A stretch of DNA of 64,000 bases, taken from NCBI RefSeq assembly GCF_900129135.1, contig NZ_FQVI01000011.1:1-64000 (forward strand), in the 5' to 3' direction. The DNA is from Lactonifactor longoviformis DSM 17459. GTDB lineage: Bacteria > Bacillota > Clostridia > Lachnospirales > Lachnospiraceae. The notes beneath the pieces were generated by a model. It did no database searches. It was not told the DNA's origin and saw nothing but the letters and a program-made list of their open reading frames with translations. Below, piece after piece: positions 51,836 to 60,788 of the stretch. Each line of letters begins with the position of its first letter. Position 1 is the stretch's first letter. Position numbers and translations under genes: made by a program.

Positions 51836-52492
51836 TCATTGTAACTTTGCCTCTTTACACAAACTGATGATAAACTCTCCTGCCGTGACAGCATCCTCTA
51901 CTGTCAAATAATGATCTGCATTCTTTTGTACCAAAAGCCTTGCCGACGCAGGGAATTCCTCATCTCCAAACCATAGATTCAGCATTATCGGATAGCGTGG
52001 AAGAAGTGGAAATATTGCACACAGGTCCGCTCTGGATTCTGCAATTTCAGCCCCAAGAAGCCTGCAAATATCCTCCGCCTTTTCCTGGGACAGTGCACCG
52101 AAAAAGCTTCCCAGCTGTTCATTCACTGTATGATCAAACTTTGTACCTCTGATTAACCCGTCTTTCAATTCCCCAAATGATATCCATTCTGGGGAGACAG
52201 GCATTCCATCCGCAAGGTTCAGATAATGCAGCACCAACAGATGGTGCCAATGATTCAGTTTCTGCCTGATTTCAAATCCAGGCAGCTCTATATCTATCAT
52301 CTGTGAGAGACTTTTTACTCTGAAAGAAGAAGTCTCCTTCACATATTCAACTCCGGCTTTCCCTGCTATATCCTCCGGACTGCGGCTCACCAGAGATTCC
52401 TGCGCATGTTTCAGCATCTCACAAAATGCACGGTCTGCAGACAGTGTCGGATCCCCGCAGGGAATTCTCTTATTTTTCATATCAGTATTCAT
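51836..52492 (-). CDS. DUF3786 protein
   Basis: The 218-residue protein resembles the DUF3786 family: FEIRQKLNHWHHLLVLHYLN (about 73-92), GTKFDHTVNEQLGSFFGAL (about 116-134), LPRYPIMLNLWFGDEEFPAS (about 165-184) and an acidic SADYHLT-like end. DUF3786 proteins occur beside corrinoid and CO dehydrogenase genes in acetogens, but their biochemical role is not established. It overlaps the zinc-ribbon gene by 11 bp and follows the CooC-like gene, suggesting one operon. Confidence 0.78.
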   Translation of the reverse strand: MNTDMKNKRIPCGDPTLSADRAFCEMLKHAQESLVSRSPEDIAGKAGVEYVKETSSFRVKSLSQMIDIELPGFEIRQKLNHWHHLLVLHYLNLADGMPVSPEWISFGELKDGLIRGTKFDHTVNEQLGSFFGALSQEKAEDICRLLGAEIAESRADLCAIFPLLPRYPIMLNLWFGDEEFPASARLLVQKNADHYLTVEDAVTAGEFIISLCKEAKLQ

Positions 52493-52685
52493 CCTCTGCT
52501 ATAAATTTTATCAGGTGTACCCCATCCGGAATAAAATATCCGCATTGTGTGCAGCTGCTTTCTCCCACAGTCAGGCTATCCTTTTCAAATACTTCTATTC
52601 CATTTGCCTTCTCACAGGAAGGACAGTCTATTTCCTTTATACTAATCATATTCCTCGCATCCATACAGCCAGCAAATACACTCAT
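52482..52685 (-). CDS. Small zinc-ribbon protein
   Basis: This 67-residue protein has two CxxC pairs, CPSCEKANG (about 21-29) and CTQCGYFIPDG (about 45-55), the layout of a zinc ribbon or small iron-sulfur protein. No enzyme domain is present. It lies between the CooC-like gene (31 bp away) and the DUF3786 gene (11-bp overlap), with GGAGGCAGAGTT before ATG 52685, and is probably part of the same functional unit. Confidence 0.72.
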   Translation of the reverse strand: MSVFAGCMDARNMISIKEIDCPSCEKANGIEVFEKDSLTVGESSCTQCGYFIPDGVHLIKFIAEDEY

Positions 52686-52716
52686 AACTCTGCCTCCATG
52701 ATTTCAAACAGTTTCC

Positions 52717-53487
52717 CTAGAGTTTAAGTTTATCTATAATCCCGGCCAGAGCGGTGCGCACCTGGGAGTCTTTGGGAAGCTGGACTGTTGGCCTTCCGTC
52801 ACAGTCATAGCGGTAGACCATATCATCATGGGGAACAACCCCCAATAGTTCCAGGTTTTGACTGCAGATTTCTTCCATTGTTCCTTCATCCAGCTTTCCG
52901 TCCGGCGCCCGGTTAATAATCAGTCCCGTCTGCTTTGGCTTGAAATTCAGTTCCTCCATCAAACCTGCGATTCGTCCGGCGGCCTGTACCCCTCTTCTGG
53001 AGCAGTCGCTTACCAGAATCGCCGTTTCCATCGTGGGGAGGAGTCCTCTGTTGATATGTTCCATCCCAGCCTCATTGTCCACTACAATAAAAGGGTAGTG
53101 GCTCTGCAGTTTCTGAATCTGCGTCTGTACCAAACCATTTACAAAACAGTAGCATCCCTGTCCCTGGGTGCGCCCCATCACCATCAGATCATAATCATCC
53201 TCTTCTGTTATGGCATCCGCAAGTCTCATCTCCAGATATGCCTGTTTTGTAATTCCTGCAGGTATCTGGTAACGGCTGTCTACCCCTGCTCTTTCCAGCT
53301 CCTCTCTCAGCTCTCCTAACGTCACTTCTGTCTCCACACCCAGAACTTCATTCAGATTAGAATTGGCATCAGCATCCACCGCCAGCACCGGTCCCCGTCC
53401 GCTTTCGCATAAATATTGAATCAGCAGGCCGCATAAGGTTGTCTTTCCCACACCGCCTTTTCCTGCAACTGCTATTACATGTCCCAC
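52717..53487 (-). CDS. cooC: CooC-type nickel-insertion ATPase
   Basis: The 256-residue MinD-type ATPase shows the deviant Walker A AGKGGVGKTTLCGLL (about 8-22), switch I/DADANSNLNEVLG (about 38-50), and MVMGRTQGQGCYCFVNGLVQ (about 102-121) carrying the Cys-x-Cys metal motif typical of CooC. CooC proteins help insert nickel into CO dehydrogenase. No CO dehydrogenase gene lies in the window, so the client is unknown; it may be an unlinked CODH/ACS or another metalloprotein. The start is GTG 53487 with GGAGG upstream. Confidence 0.85.
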   Translation of the reverse strand: MGHVIAVAGKGGVGKTTLCGLLIQYLCESGRGPVLAVDADANSNLNEVLGVETEVTLGELREELERAGVDSRYQIPAGITKQAYLEMRLADAITEEDDYDLMVMGRTQGQGCYCFVNGLVQTQIQKLQSHYPFIVVDNEAGMEHINRGLLPTMETAILVSDCSRRGVQAAGRIAGLMEELNFKPKQTGLIINRAPDGKLDEGTMEEICSQNLELLGVVPHDDMVYRYDCDGRPTVQLPKDSQVRTALAGIIDKLKL

Positions 53488-53578
53488 ACTCTTACCTCCA
53501 TCGTATTATAATTTATGAACAATGTGTTGATTATTTCTATATTAATGATTATAATATTTGATAATAAAAAAACAAGAA

Positions 53579-53625
53579 ACAATATTTGGGATCTGTACGA
53601 TTTCTGAACATATCTAAAATATTGT
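53579..53625. promoter_or_regulatory. Candidate operator between cooC and the TetR gene
   Basis: ACAATATTT (53579-53587) is repeated inverted as AAATATTGT (53617-53625) in the gap between the divergent genes. The surroundings are AT-rich, so chance is a serious alternative. Confidence 0.3.
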
Positions 53626-53645
53626 TGATATTTTAAGGAGGTTTT

Positions 53646-54251
53646 ATGTCAGCTGATACACGAAAGGAAGACCGTCGGACAAAATATACCCGGCATATAA
53701 TAAAGGAAACTCTTTTTAGACTCCTTGAAAAAAAGTCTTTTTCAAAGCTTACGGTTACGGAGCTGTGCAGACAGGCAGAGATCAATCGGGGAACCTTTTA
53801 TCTTCATTATTATGATATGGATGATGTGCTGGATGATATCTTAAGTGAAATGATAGAGAAAACCACGAATATCATTGATCATGTGCTATGTCCGCGGCAG
53901 CTTACTTCCAAGTGCTCCTACCCATTCTGTGACCTGATACATTCCAATGAGCAATACAGGGTTTTATTTTCCGACGATTCCATTACACCAAGAATCATAG
54001 ACAAAATCGCAGATTTAAACAAAGAAGACTATGTAACCTGGCTGATGTCACATAGCCTTCTTACCTTTGAAGAAGCAGAAGCTATTTTTTATTTTCAAAT
54101 GAATGGGTGCCTGACCATTAACAAACTGACTCTGCACAACAAGTGCAATGATTGGAGGAAGGTACAGAAAACGATTGATGCCTTCATCAAAGCCGGTTTC
54201 GAAAGTTTCCTGATTCACGATCAGAGAGAGAAACCAACAGGTTCCTCCTAA
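53646..54251 (+). CDS. TetR-family transcriptional regulator
   Basis: The 201-residue protein has a TetR-type helix-turn-helix (FSKLTVTELCRQAEINRGTF, about 33-52) and a C-terminal helical domain near 75-195 resembling TetR_C groups of Firmicutes. The ligand is unknown. It is divergent from the CooC-zinc ribbon-DUF3786 genes and may control them. AAGGAGG lies 4-5 nt before ATG 53646. Confidence 0.88.
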   Translation: MSADTRKEDRRTKYTRHIIKETLFRLLEKKSFSKLTVTELCRQAEINRGTFYLHYYDMDDVLDDILSEMIEKTTNIIDHVLCPRQLTSKCSYPFCDLIHSNEQYRVLFSDDSITPRIIDKIADLNKEDYVTWLMSHSLLTFEEAEAIFYFQMNGCLTINKLTLHNKCNDWRKVQKTIDAFIKAGFESFLIHDQREKPTGSS

Positions 54252-54265
54252 ACTCTGTAAAGCAT

Positions 54266-56656
54266 TCAGAAACGCCTTTTATTCTTCTCCTCCCACCGCC
54301 GGCAGTATTTCAGCATACTTTTCAGATGCTCAATACTGATTGGCTTTGCCAGATGATCACTCATGCCGGCCATCTTTGCTTTTTTTACATCCTCGGAAAA
54401 GGCATCTGCCGTCAGGGCAATAATGGGCAGCTCATGGATAGCCTCCTTGCCGGAGGCTCTTATCTGTCTGACCGCCTCGTAGCCGCCCATCACCGGCATC
54501 TGGATGTCCATAAACACAAGATCATAATAAAAGGGGGGATTCTCCAATACCTTATTTACCGCCTGCCGTCCGTCTGACACAATCTCCACCTGCACCCCCA
54601 GAAGTTCAAGCATCTCCGATGCAATCTGCTGGTTCATCTCATTGTCCTCTGCCAGGAGGATACGCATGCCCTCAAAATTTTCATAAATATCCTCTGCCGG
54701 AGAGATATATTTCTTCCCGGGCTCTACACACTTTTCCATGGAAAAGGTGAGAGTAAACCGACTGCCCTTTCCATATTCGCTCTCTACCTTAATATCCCCG
54801 CCCATCATCTGCACAATATTCTGTACAATCGTCATCCCCAGACCTGTTCCTGGAATTTTCCTGTTTCTGGTATCGTCGGCCCGGCTGAAGGGCTCAAATA
54901 TATGTTCCAGAAATTCTTTTTTCATTCCCATGCCGGTGTCTTCTATCACAAACCGGTAAATGCCCATATGGTTTTCTTCTTCCCCCAGTTCTTCTGCAAA
55001 GATACGGACAGTTCCTTTCATCTGCGTATATTTGGATGCGTTTTCCAGTATATTCACCAGAACCTGAGAAAGCCTCTGCTTGTCTGTAAGGACCTTTCGG
55101 TGCATATCCTCTGAAAGTGATACCTCTAATTCCTGCCTTTTTTCACTGACTCCAGGCTGCACAAGAAGAACCACTTCCTGCATCAGTTCCCCCAGATCTG
55201 TCTCTGACTCTGACAGTTCGACTTTACCGCTCTCAATCTTGTTCATATCCAGCACTTCATTAATTAGCCCGAGAAGGTGCGCGCCGGAAACCTCTATCTT
55301 ATTCAGATAATCTAAGAGTTTTCCCTCTTCCCCTATATGGAGCTTTGCCAGAGCTGTCATCCCCATAATAGCATTCATAGGAGTCCGGATATCATGACTC
55401 ATCCTGGAGAGGAAATCACTTTTTGCCCTGCTTGCCGCCTCTGCTTTTTCCAGCGCCTCCTTTAACAGTACTGTAGCCATGCGTTCCTTTTCCAGATTTT
55501 CTTCCTGCTGCTGCCGCTCTTCATCTATATCCTTAGACATGGTAATCTGAAGCACATCATCTGAATCCGGATTCTCCACCCTCACTGCCTGGGTGGAATT
55601 CCAGTGATATTTTCCGTCGTCCCCCATCTGCCGCATTTCCATCGTAACCTTTTTCTCCCCTCTGGAAAAGGCTTCCAGAAGAGCTTTCCGGGAAAACTTA
55701 TCTTCAAACTCCCGGCGGTAATCCGGGTCCAGGGTAGACATCCCAACTTCTATCAGATTGTCAAAGCACCCCGATTCCTGTGCTTTTTTCGTGGGAAACC
55801 TGTCGTACTCCAGCATCTGGTAGGTATTTTGTGTAAGATTCACCGCTATCAGCATCTGGTAAGCAACTCTGGCTGCTGTAGCCAGCTGGCTCATGTCCAG
55901 GTCCCGCTTCCGCTCCAGTAGGTATTCCTCGTTGACATCCCGAAATACCAGTACACACCAGTACTCATCCCCCAGCTCCAATGTCCTGGTTGCGGTAAAT
56001 TCAACCATATGGTATGTCCCGTCTCCCATTTTTCGCCGCAGCCGCTTTGCAATCTGGTTTTTTCCGCTTTTAAAAATCCGGAGCATAGATTCTCTGGAAA
56101 AGTGGGCGTCAAAGCAGTCCATATCATCCGGATGTATCGTCCGGCGGGAATATTCTCTATTCTCTGCCCCAAAATTTCCCCTCTCCGGAATATCTGTCCA
56201 CATCACGTCCTTCTGACAATTTACATAAAAATCCTTCGTAAGGTTCGCAATGATGCATTCGTTAAATACAGTAACCAGGCTTTTGGAATATATTTTCTCG
56301 ATCTGCCGCAGCCCCTGTTCTTCCTCATAATTAAGCTTGTGAGGAGTAATAATTATAACAAATGCAGGAATCCTGCCGTTCCACATCATTCGGTTTGCTA
56401 TGATATCCACTACTTTTCCAAAAGGGTCATTATAGTGGATGGAATGGCTGGTATCCCTGTCCCCGATAGTGAGAAGAGGACAATCTGAACAGGTGCCTTC
56501 CCACAGCTCATGGCACTTCATTCCCAGCTGTGCTTCAGGCGTAACATCTTTAATTCTCCGGTTAAAATAAAGCAGTCTGTGTGTATCCTGTTCTATGACA
56601 TATACGCCTGTCTCTTCCAGTGAGTCAAGCATTGCTCTTATATTCCAATCCTCCAT
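54266..56656 (-). CDS. Hybrid sensor histidine kinase/response regulator
   Basis: The 796-residue soluble protein has an N-terminal PAS-like domain (about 10-105) with a cysteine cluster CHELWEGTCSDC (about 48-59), two further PAS-like regions (about 125-250 and 265-385), HisKA with FLSRMSHDIRTPMNAIMG (phospho-histidine near 419), HATPase (NILENASKYTQ; GTGLGMTIVQNIVQMMGG) and a receiver domain from about 663 (LLAEDNEMN; aspartate in FMDIQMPVMGG). No membrane segment is present, so it senses a cytoplasmic signal. ATG 56656 follows GCAGGAGGGGGCCAC; the frame upstream to 56737 is not needed. No partner regulator is adjacent. Confidence 0.88.
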   Translation of the reverse strand: MEDWNIRAMLDSLEETGVYVIEQDTHRLLYFNRRIKDVTPEAQLGMKCHELWEGTCSDCPLLTIGDRDTSHSIHYNDPFGKVVDIIANRMMWNGRIPAFVIIITPHKLNYEEEQGLRQIEKIYSKSLVTVFNECIIANLTKDFYVNCQKDVMWTDIPERGNFGAENREYSRRTIHPDDMDCFDAHFSRESMLRIFKSGKNQIAKRLRRKMGDGTYHMVEFTATRTLELGDEYWCVLVFRDVNEEYLLERKRDLDMSQLATAARVAYQMLIAVNLTQNTYQMLEYDRFPTKKAQESGCFDNLIEVGMSTLDPDYRREFEDKFSRKALLEAFSRGEKKVTMEMRQMGDDGKYHWNSTQAVRVENPDSDDVLQITMSKDIDEERQQQEENLEKERMATVLLKEALEKAEAASRAKSDFLSRMSHDIRTPMNAIMGMTALAKLHIGEEGKLLDYLNKIEVSGAHLLGLINEVLDMNKIESGKVELSESETDLGELMQEVVLLVQPGVSEKRQELEVSLSEDMHRKVLTDKQRLSQVLVNILENASKYTQMKGTVRIFAEELGEEENHMGIYRFVIEDTGMGMKKEFLEHIFEPFSRADDTRNRKIPGTGLGMTIVQNIVQMMGGDIKVESEYGKGSRFTLTFSMEKCVEPGKKYISPAEDIYENFEGMRILLAEDNEMNQQIASEMLELLGVQVEIVSDGRQAVNKVLENPPFYYDLVFMDIQMPVMGGYEAVRQIRASGKEAIHELPIIALTADAFSEDVKKAKMAGMSDHLAKPISIEHLKSMLKYCRRWEEKNKRRF

Positions 56657-56767
56657 GTGGCCCCCTCCTGCTCCGCTTCTAAGCCATATCGTACTATTAT
56701 CTAGACAAATTATACTATAAAACAAACTTTTTATCACTAGTATTCCTTGTATAAACCAATAGAAATA

Positions 56768-56803
56768 TTATGTAAAAAGAAAGATTGCGCGAAAGCGCAA
56801 TCT
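56768..56803 (-). terminator. Terminator after the alpha-galactosidase gene
   Basis: A perfect 9-bp stem (56782-56790 with 56795-56803) around a four-base loop is followed on the minus strand by TTTCTTTTTAC. It lies about 48 bp past the alpha-galactosidase stop. Confidence 0.8.
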
Positions 56804-56850
56804 CCGCCTGCGGAAATCTTCCTTTTTTGTGCAGTACTGCTGCATGCCTG

Positions 56851-59043
56851 TCATCTGATCTTTTTTATATGGAAGCGGAAACTCTCATATTCCACCTTAG
56901 CTCTGGGAAGGGGAATGCCCCCCTCCATAAGTACACCTCCGGGGTACTCCCTGTGATTCACCAGGTATATGCCGTTCTCCTCCAGCCCCTTCACTTTCAT
57001 CAATACAGACGGACCGTTGGGATGAATCTTTAGAGCCACCACACACAACAGGGCCTCGCTTTTATCTTCTGCGGCGAACTCCCAGGCGTGATACCCGTCG
57101 TTGTATTCAGGATCTGTCAGGCGGAAATAAAGCCCTTCCTGAATCAGCGGATAATAGCTCCTATACTCCTCAATCTGCCGGCGGACAGCCTGTTTTTCCT
57201 CCCCCGTCATCTGATTCACATCCAGTTCATAGCCAAAGGTTCCCGCCATAGCTACCGTGGCTCTTGTCTCCAGGGGTGTATTTCTCCCTGTCTGTTCATT
57301 GGGACACTTGGATACATGAGAGCCCACTGCGCTTATTGGGTAGCCGAAGGAGGTACCGTACTGAATCGTCAGACGTTCAATAGCATCCGTATCGTCGCTG
57401 CACCAGCTTTGCGGCGCATAATAGAGCATCCCCGCATCGAAACGCCCTCCCCCTCCGCTGCATCCTTCCAGAAGGAGATCCGGATATCTGTCCGTAAGCC
57501 GCTCCAGAACCTCATACAGACCCAGGATATAACGGTGTGCCACCTCCCCCTGCTTCTCCGGGGGCAGTACGGCGCTGTAAATATCACAAAGACTTCTGTT
57601 AAAGTCCCATTTTACATATTCAATCCTGGCATGGTCCAATATACTGCAGAGCCGGCCGAATATATAATCTCTCACATCCTGCCTGGAAAAGTCCAGAACC
57701 AGCTGATATCGGCTTCGGACCGGTGTCTTTCCCGGAATACGAAGCGCCCAGTCCGGATGTGACCGGTACAAATCGCTGTCTTCTGAAACGCCTTCCGGTT
57801 CAAACCAGATACCAAACTTCATCCCCAGCCTGTGAATCCTCTGTGAAAGTTCTGAAAGCGTGCATCCCAGTTTTTCTTCGTTTACTGTCCAGTCACCAAG
57901 TCCGGAAGTATCTGTATCCCTTTTTCCGAACCATCCGTCATCCAGTACAAAAAGTTCAATGCCCATAGATGCGGCCTCTTTTGCCATAGAAAGCAGTTTT
58001 TCCCCTGTAAAATCAAAATAAACCCCTTCCCAGCTGTTGAGCATCACCGGCCTTCTGGCTGTTTTATATTTTCCCCGGCAGAGATGCTTTCGATAGGCAC
58101 GATGGTAAATCTGTGACAGGTTCCCCAACCCTCCGGGGGCATATGCCATTGCTGCCTCTGGTGCCGAAAAGGATCCCCCGGGTTCCAGCCGGTATCTGAA
58201 ATTGCCGGGATGAATACCAAGTACAGCTCTAGTCTGATCATACTGATCCAATTCCACTTCTCCCAGAAAGTCCCCGCTGTACAAAAGAGAAAATCCATAA
58301 CACGCTCCATGTTCTTCTTCTGCTGTTTTCTCACAGAGAATATAGAAGGGGTTCTGCTGATGGCTGGATGTCCCTCTGGTGCTGCCCACAGACTGAATCC
58401 CGTGTCGGAGCCCCATTCTCTGGGGGGTACGCTCTTTCACATGTCTTCCATAAAAAGTCTGCAGCTCCCAATCCTTACCCGGATAATCCACACAGGTGCT
58501 CATCACACGCTCCAGACAGATGGGAGCCTTACCTGTATTTTCCACCACAGCTGTTCGGGTAATCAGATCCAGTTCCTCTAAGACACCGTAAATTAAGGTG
58601 ACCAGCACTTGTCCTGTGGTATCCCTCATGTATACTTCCAGTGTCTCCGCCCCCGTCTCCTCTTCCCAGTACAGAGCCGGAAGGCCGGGAATCCTGTACT
58701 TCCCCTGTCTCACTTTCACACCTGCAAACCGCAGTTCACAGGAAGTGCTGCCATCCGGAAACACCACCTTCAAAGCGCTGGTACGGTAGTCCCCGCTGCC
58801 AAAAGAAGGATACTCCTGAGGCAGTGCGTCCAGGGAATAGGTTCTGTCGTTCCCCTTATCGTAGGGATTTCCTGAAAACCCCCGGTCCTCGCAGATTATC
58901 CGGTAAGAATAATCCCAGACAGCGGTCTTTTTTCCATAGTATGTGTGCAGCAGCACTCCCGCCTCGTCCACCTTCATCTGATACATGGTATGGGCTGTCT
59001 GCAGTGTAAAAAGTGTCTGACTGCTGTTAATTAGGATTGCCAT
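56851..59043 (-). CDS. Alpha-galactosidase, GH36
   Basis: The 730-residue enzyme is of normal GH36 length. It hydrolyses terminal alpha-galactosides such as raffinose or melibiose. The nucleophile aspartate is in YVKWDFNRSLCD (about 474-485), the acid/base aspartate in SWCSDDTDAIERLTIQYG (about 539-556) and substrate residues in VLDDGWFGKRDTD (about 365-377) and CSGGGGRFDAGM (about 522-533). No signal peptide is present, so it acts in the cytoplasm on sugars imported by the ABC system encoded upstream. GAGGAG lies before ATG 59043. Confidence 0.95.
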   Translation of the reverse strand: MAILINSSQTLFTLQTAHTMYQMKVDEAGVLLHTYYGKKTAVWDYSYRIICEDRGFSGNPYDKGNDRTYSLDALPQEYPSFGSGDYRTSALKVVFPDGSTSCELRFAGVKVRQGKYRIPGLPALYWEEETGAETLEVYMRDTTGQVLVTLIYGVLEELDLITRTAVVENTGKAPICLERVMSTCVDYPGKDWELQTFYGRHVKERTPQRMGLRHGIQSVGSTRGTSSHQQNPFYILCEKTAEEEHGACYGFSLLYSGDFLGEVELDQYDQTRAVLGIHPGNFRYRLEPGGSFSAPEAAMAYAPGGLGNLSQIYHRAYRKHLCRGKYKTARRPVMLNSWEGVYFDFTGEKLLSMAKEAASMGIELFVLDDGWFGKRDTDTSGLGDWTVNEEKLGCTLSELSQRIHRLGMKFGIWFEPEGVSEDSDLYRSHPDWALRIPGKTPVRSRYQLVLDFSRQDVRDYIFGRLCSILDHARIEYVKWDFNRSLCDIYSAVLPPEKQGEVAHRYILGLYEVLERLTDRYPDLLLEGCSGGGGRFDAGMLYYAPQSWCSDDTDAIERLTIQYGTSFGYPISAVGSHVSKCPNEQTGRNTPLETRATVAMAGTFGYELDVNQMTGEEKQAVRRQIEEYRSYYPLIQEGLYFRLTDPEYNDGYHAWEFAAEDKSEALLCVVALKIHPNGPSVLMKVKGLEENGIYLVNHREYPGGVLMEGGIPLPRAKVEYESFRFHIKKIR

Positions 59044-59065
59044 AAAATATCTCCTCGTCTTTCTT

Positions 59066-59914
59066 TTATTTCACCGCCCCGTTTACAACGCCGTTTAATA
59101 TCTGTTTCTGGCAAATCAGATAAAAGGCCAGCACCGGCAGCAATGCCAGCAGATAAGAGGCGAATGCCAGATTATAATTTGTTCCGAATTGTGTCTGGAA
59201 GGTAAGCTGCGCCAAAGGCAGAGTGTTCTTCCCTGTTCCCGCCATAATGACCAGAGGCGTCATCACATCATTCCAGGTACCCAAAACTGTGAGGACTGCT
59301 GCTGTTGCATGCATGGGCTTCATAATAGGAAAAATAATACTCCAATAAGTCCTCCAGGTGCTTGCTCCGTCTACTCTTGCCGCTTCCTCTAACGCAAGGG
59401 GAATATTTTTCAGATACCCGCTGTACAGCAATAGATTCATAGGCATATAAAATACCACATAAAGCAGGATCACCCCAGCCCGGTTACCGATTCCCATCTG
59501 CGAAGTCTGTTTTACAAGCGGCATCATAAGAATGGCAAAGGGGACAAACATTCCGCTTACAATATAGAGATACACGAAATTGTAGAATTTGCTGCTTTTC
59601 ATGTTTCTGCCAATGGCATAGCCTGCCAGAGAGTGGATCAGAATAGAAAGGATCACAGCCGCTGCTGAGATTAACAGACTGTTTCCCAGGGAGTTCCAGA
59701 AGTCTGTGACACGCATAGCCTCTGTAAAATTCCCAAGGCTCCAGTGTTGCGGAAAAGACAGGGCTCCTGCAATATCGTTTGTCATCTCAGAAGGCTGTTT
59801 CAGCGCAATCATGACCGCCATATACAGAGGAAAAAAGATAGTTATGCATCCTAAAATAAGCAGAATGGTTACCGGCCAGTTTACTTTTTCACTGTGTTTT
59901 CTCTTACTATTCAT
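59066..59914 (-). CDS. Sugar ABC transporter permease (MalG type)
   Basis: The 282-residue inner-membrane protein has six hydrophobic segments and the EAA loop ALEEAARVDGASTWRTYWSI (about 191-210) of binding-protein-dependent sugar importers. ATG 59914 is chosen: AAAAGGAGGAG precedes it and it overlaps the previous permease stop by one base (TAATG). A frame reaching 60202 lies inside the neighbouring gene. It pairs with the MalF-type permease. The ATPase subunit is not in this operon and is probably shared from elsewhere, as is common for CUT1 systems. Confidence 0.93.
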   Translation of the reverse strand: MNSKRKHSEKVNWPVTILLILGCITIFFPLYMAVMIALKQPSEMTNDIAGALSFPQHWSLGNFTEAMRVTDFWNSLGNSLLISAAAVILSILIHSLAGYAIGRNMKSSKFYNFVYLYIVSGMFVPFAILMMPLVKQTSQMGIGNRAGVILLYVVFYMPMNLLLYSGYLKNIPLALEEAARVDGASTWRTYWSIIFPIMKPMHATAAVLTVLGTWNDVMTPLVIMAGTGKNTLPLAQLTFQTQFGTNYNLAFASYLLALLPVLAFYLICQKQILNGVVNGAVK

Positions 59915-60786
59915 TATAACTGCTCCTCCTTTTTCCCCAGCACCGTAAGTTGGAATACAGAAATCACAACAATTACCACAAAAAACAGAAATGCGTTGGC
60001 ACTCTGAAAACCGAACTGTCCCCCGTTCATACCATTTTGGTAAATCAGATAAGAAATAGATTCTGTACTCTGCGCCGGACCGCCTTTTGTCAGCGCCATG
60101 ATCTGGTCGAATACCATAAGGAAATTTTTCATACAGAGCACCATATTGATGGTGAAGAAAGGAAGAATCAGCGGGAAGGTCAGATGCCTGAACCTCTTCC
60201 ACCCTGTTGCGCCGTCCAGTCCTCCGGCTTCATAGACATCCTCCGGTACGGTCTGAAGCCCAGAAATATAGATGATAGTGTTCATAGCTATTGACTGCCA
60301 CGCGCCTACCGCAACAATCGCCGCCCAGGCAGTCTTGGTATTAGACAGCATATTCTGACTCAGGAATTCACTTCCCATAGCTGACCCTGCCGCGGGAAGA
60401 ATATAGGTAAAAATGAAGCTGAAAATATAGCCGACTACCAGCCCTCCCAAAACATTTGGAAGAAAATAGACGCCCCGAAGCGCACTCTTTGCCTTAATCC
60501 TGCTGTTCAGACCAAACGCAAGAACAAGACTTAAAACATTTACTATGATGGTGCACACCACTGCGTATTTAAATGTGAACAGATACGATTTGCCGATTCT
60601 TCCGTCTGTAAAAAGGTCTGTGTAATTGCGCAGCCCAACCCAGTCATAGCTGCCGTACCCTTTAAAATTGGTAAAACTGTATACAAACCCTTTAAGCAGC
60701 GGCAGTGTATTAAACAGAAAAAACAGGATCAGTACAGGTATCGTTATGAGCAAAAATGTTCTTTTTCTTTCATTGGTTTTCTCCAT
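59914..60786 (-). CDS. Sugar ABC transporter permease (MalF type)
   Basis: The 290-residue protein has six membrane segments and the EAA loop VYEAGGLDGATGWKRFRHLT (about 184-203). It forms a heterodimer with the MalG-type permease to let alpha-galactosides through the membrane. It follows the solute-binding protein gene by 2 bp. Confidence 0.93.
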   Translation of the reverse strand: MEKTNERKRTFLLITIPVLILFFLFNTLPLLKGFVYSFTNFKGYGSYDWVGLRNYTDLFTDGRIGKSYLFTFKYAVVCTIIVNVLSLVLAFGLNSRIKAKSALRGVYFLPNVLGGLVVGYIFSFIFTYILPAAGSAMGSEFLSQNMLSNTKTAWAAIVAVGAWQSIAMNTIIYISGLQTVPEDVYEAGGLDGATGWKRFRHLTFPLILPFFTINMVLCMKNFLMVFDQIMALTKGGPAQSTESISYLIYQNGMNGGQFGFQSANAFLFFVVIVVISVFQLTVLGKKEEQL

Positions 60787-60788
60787 CT

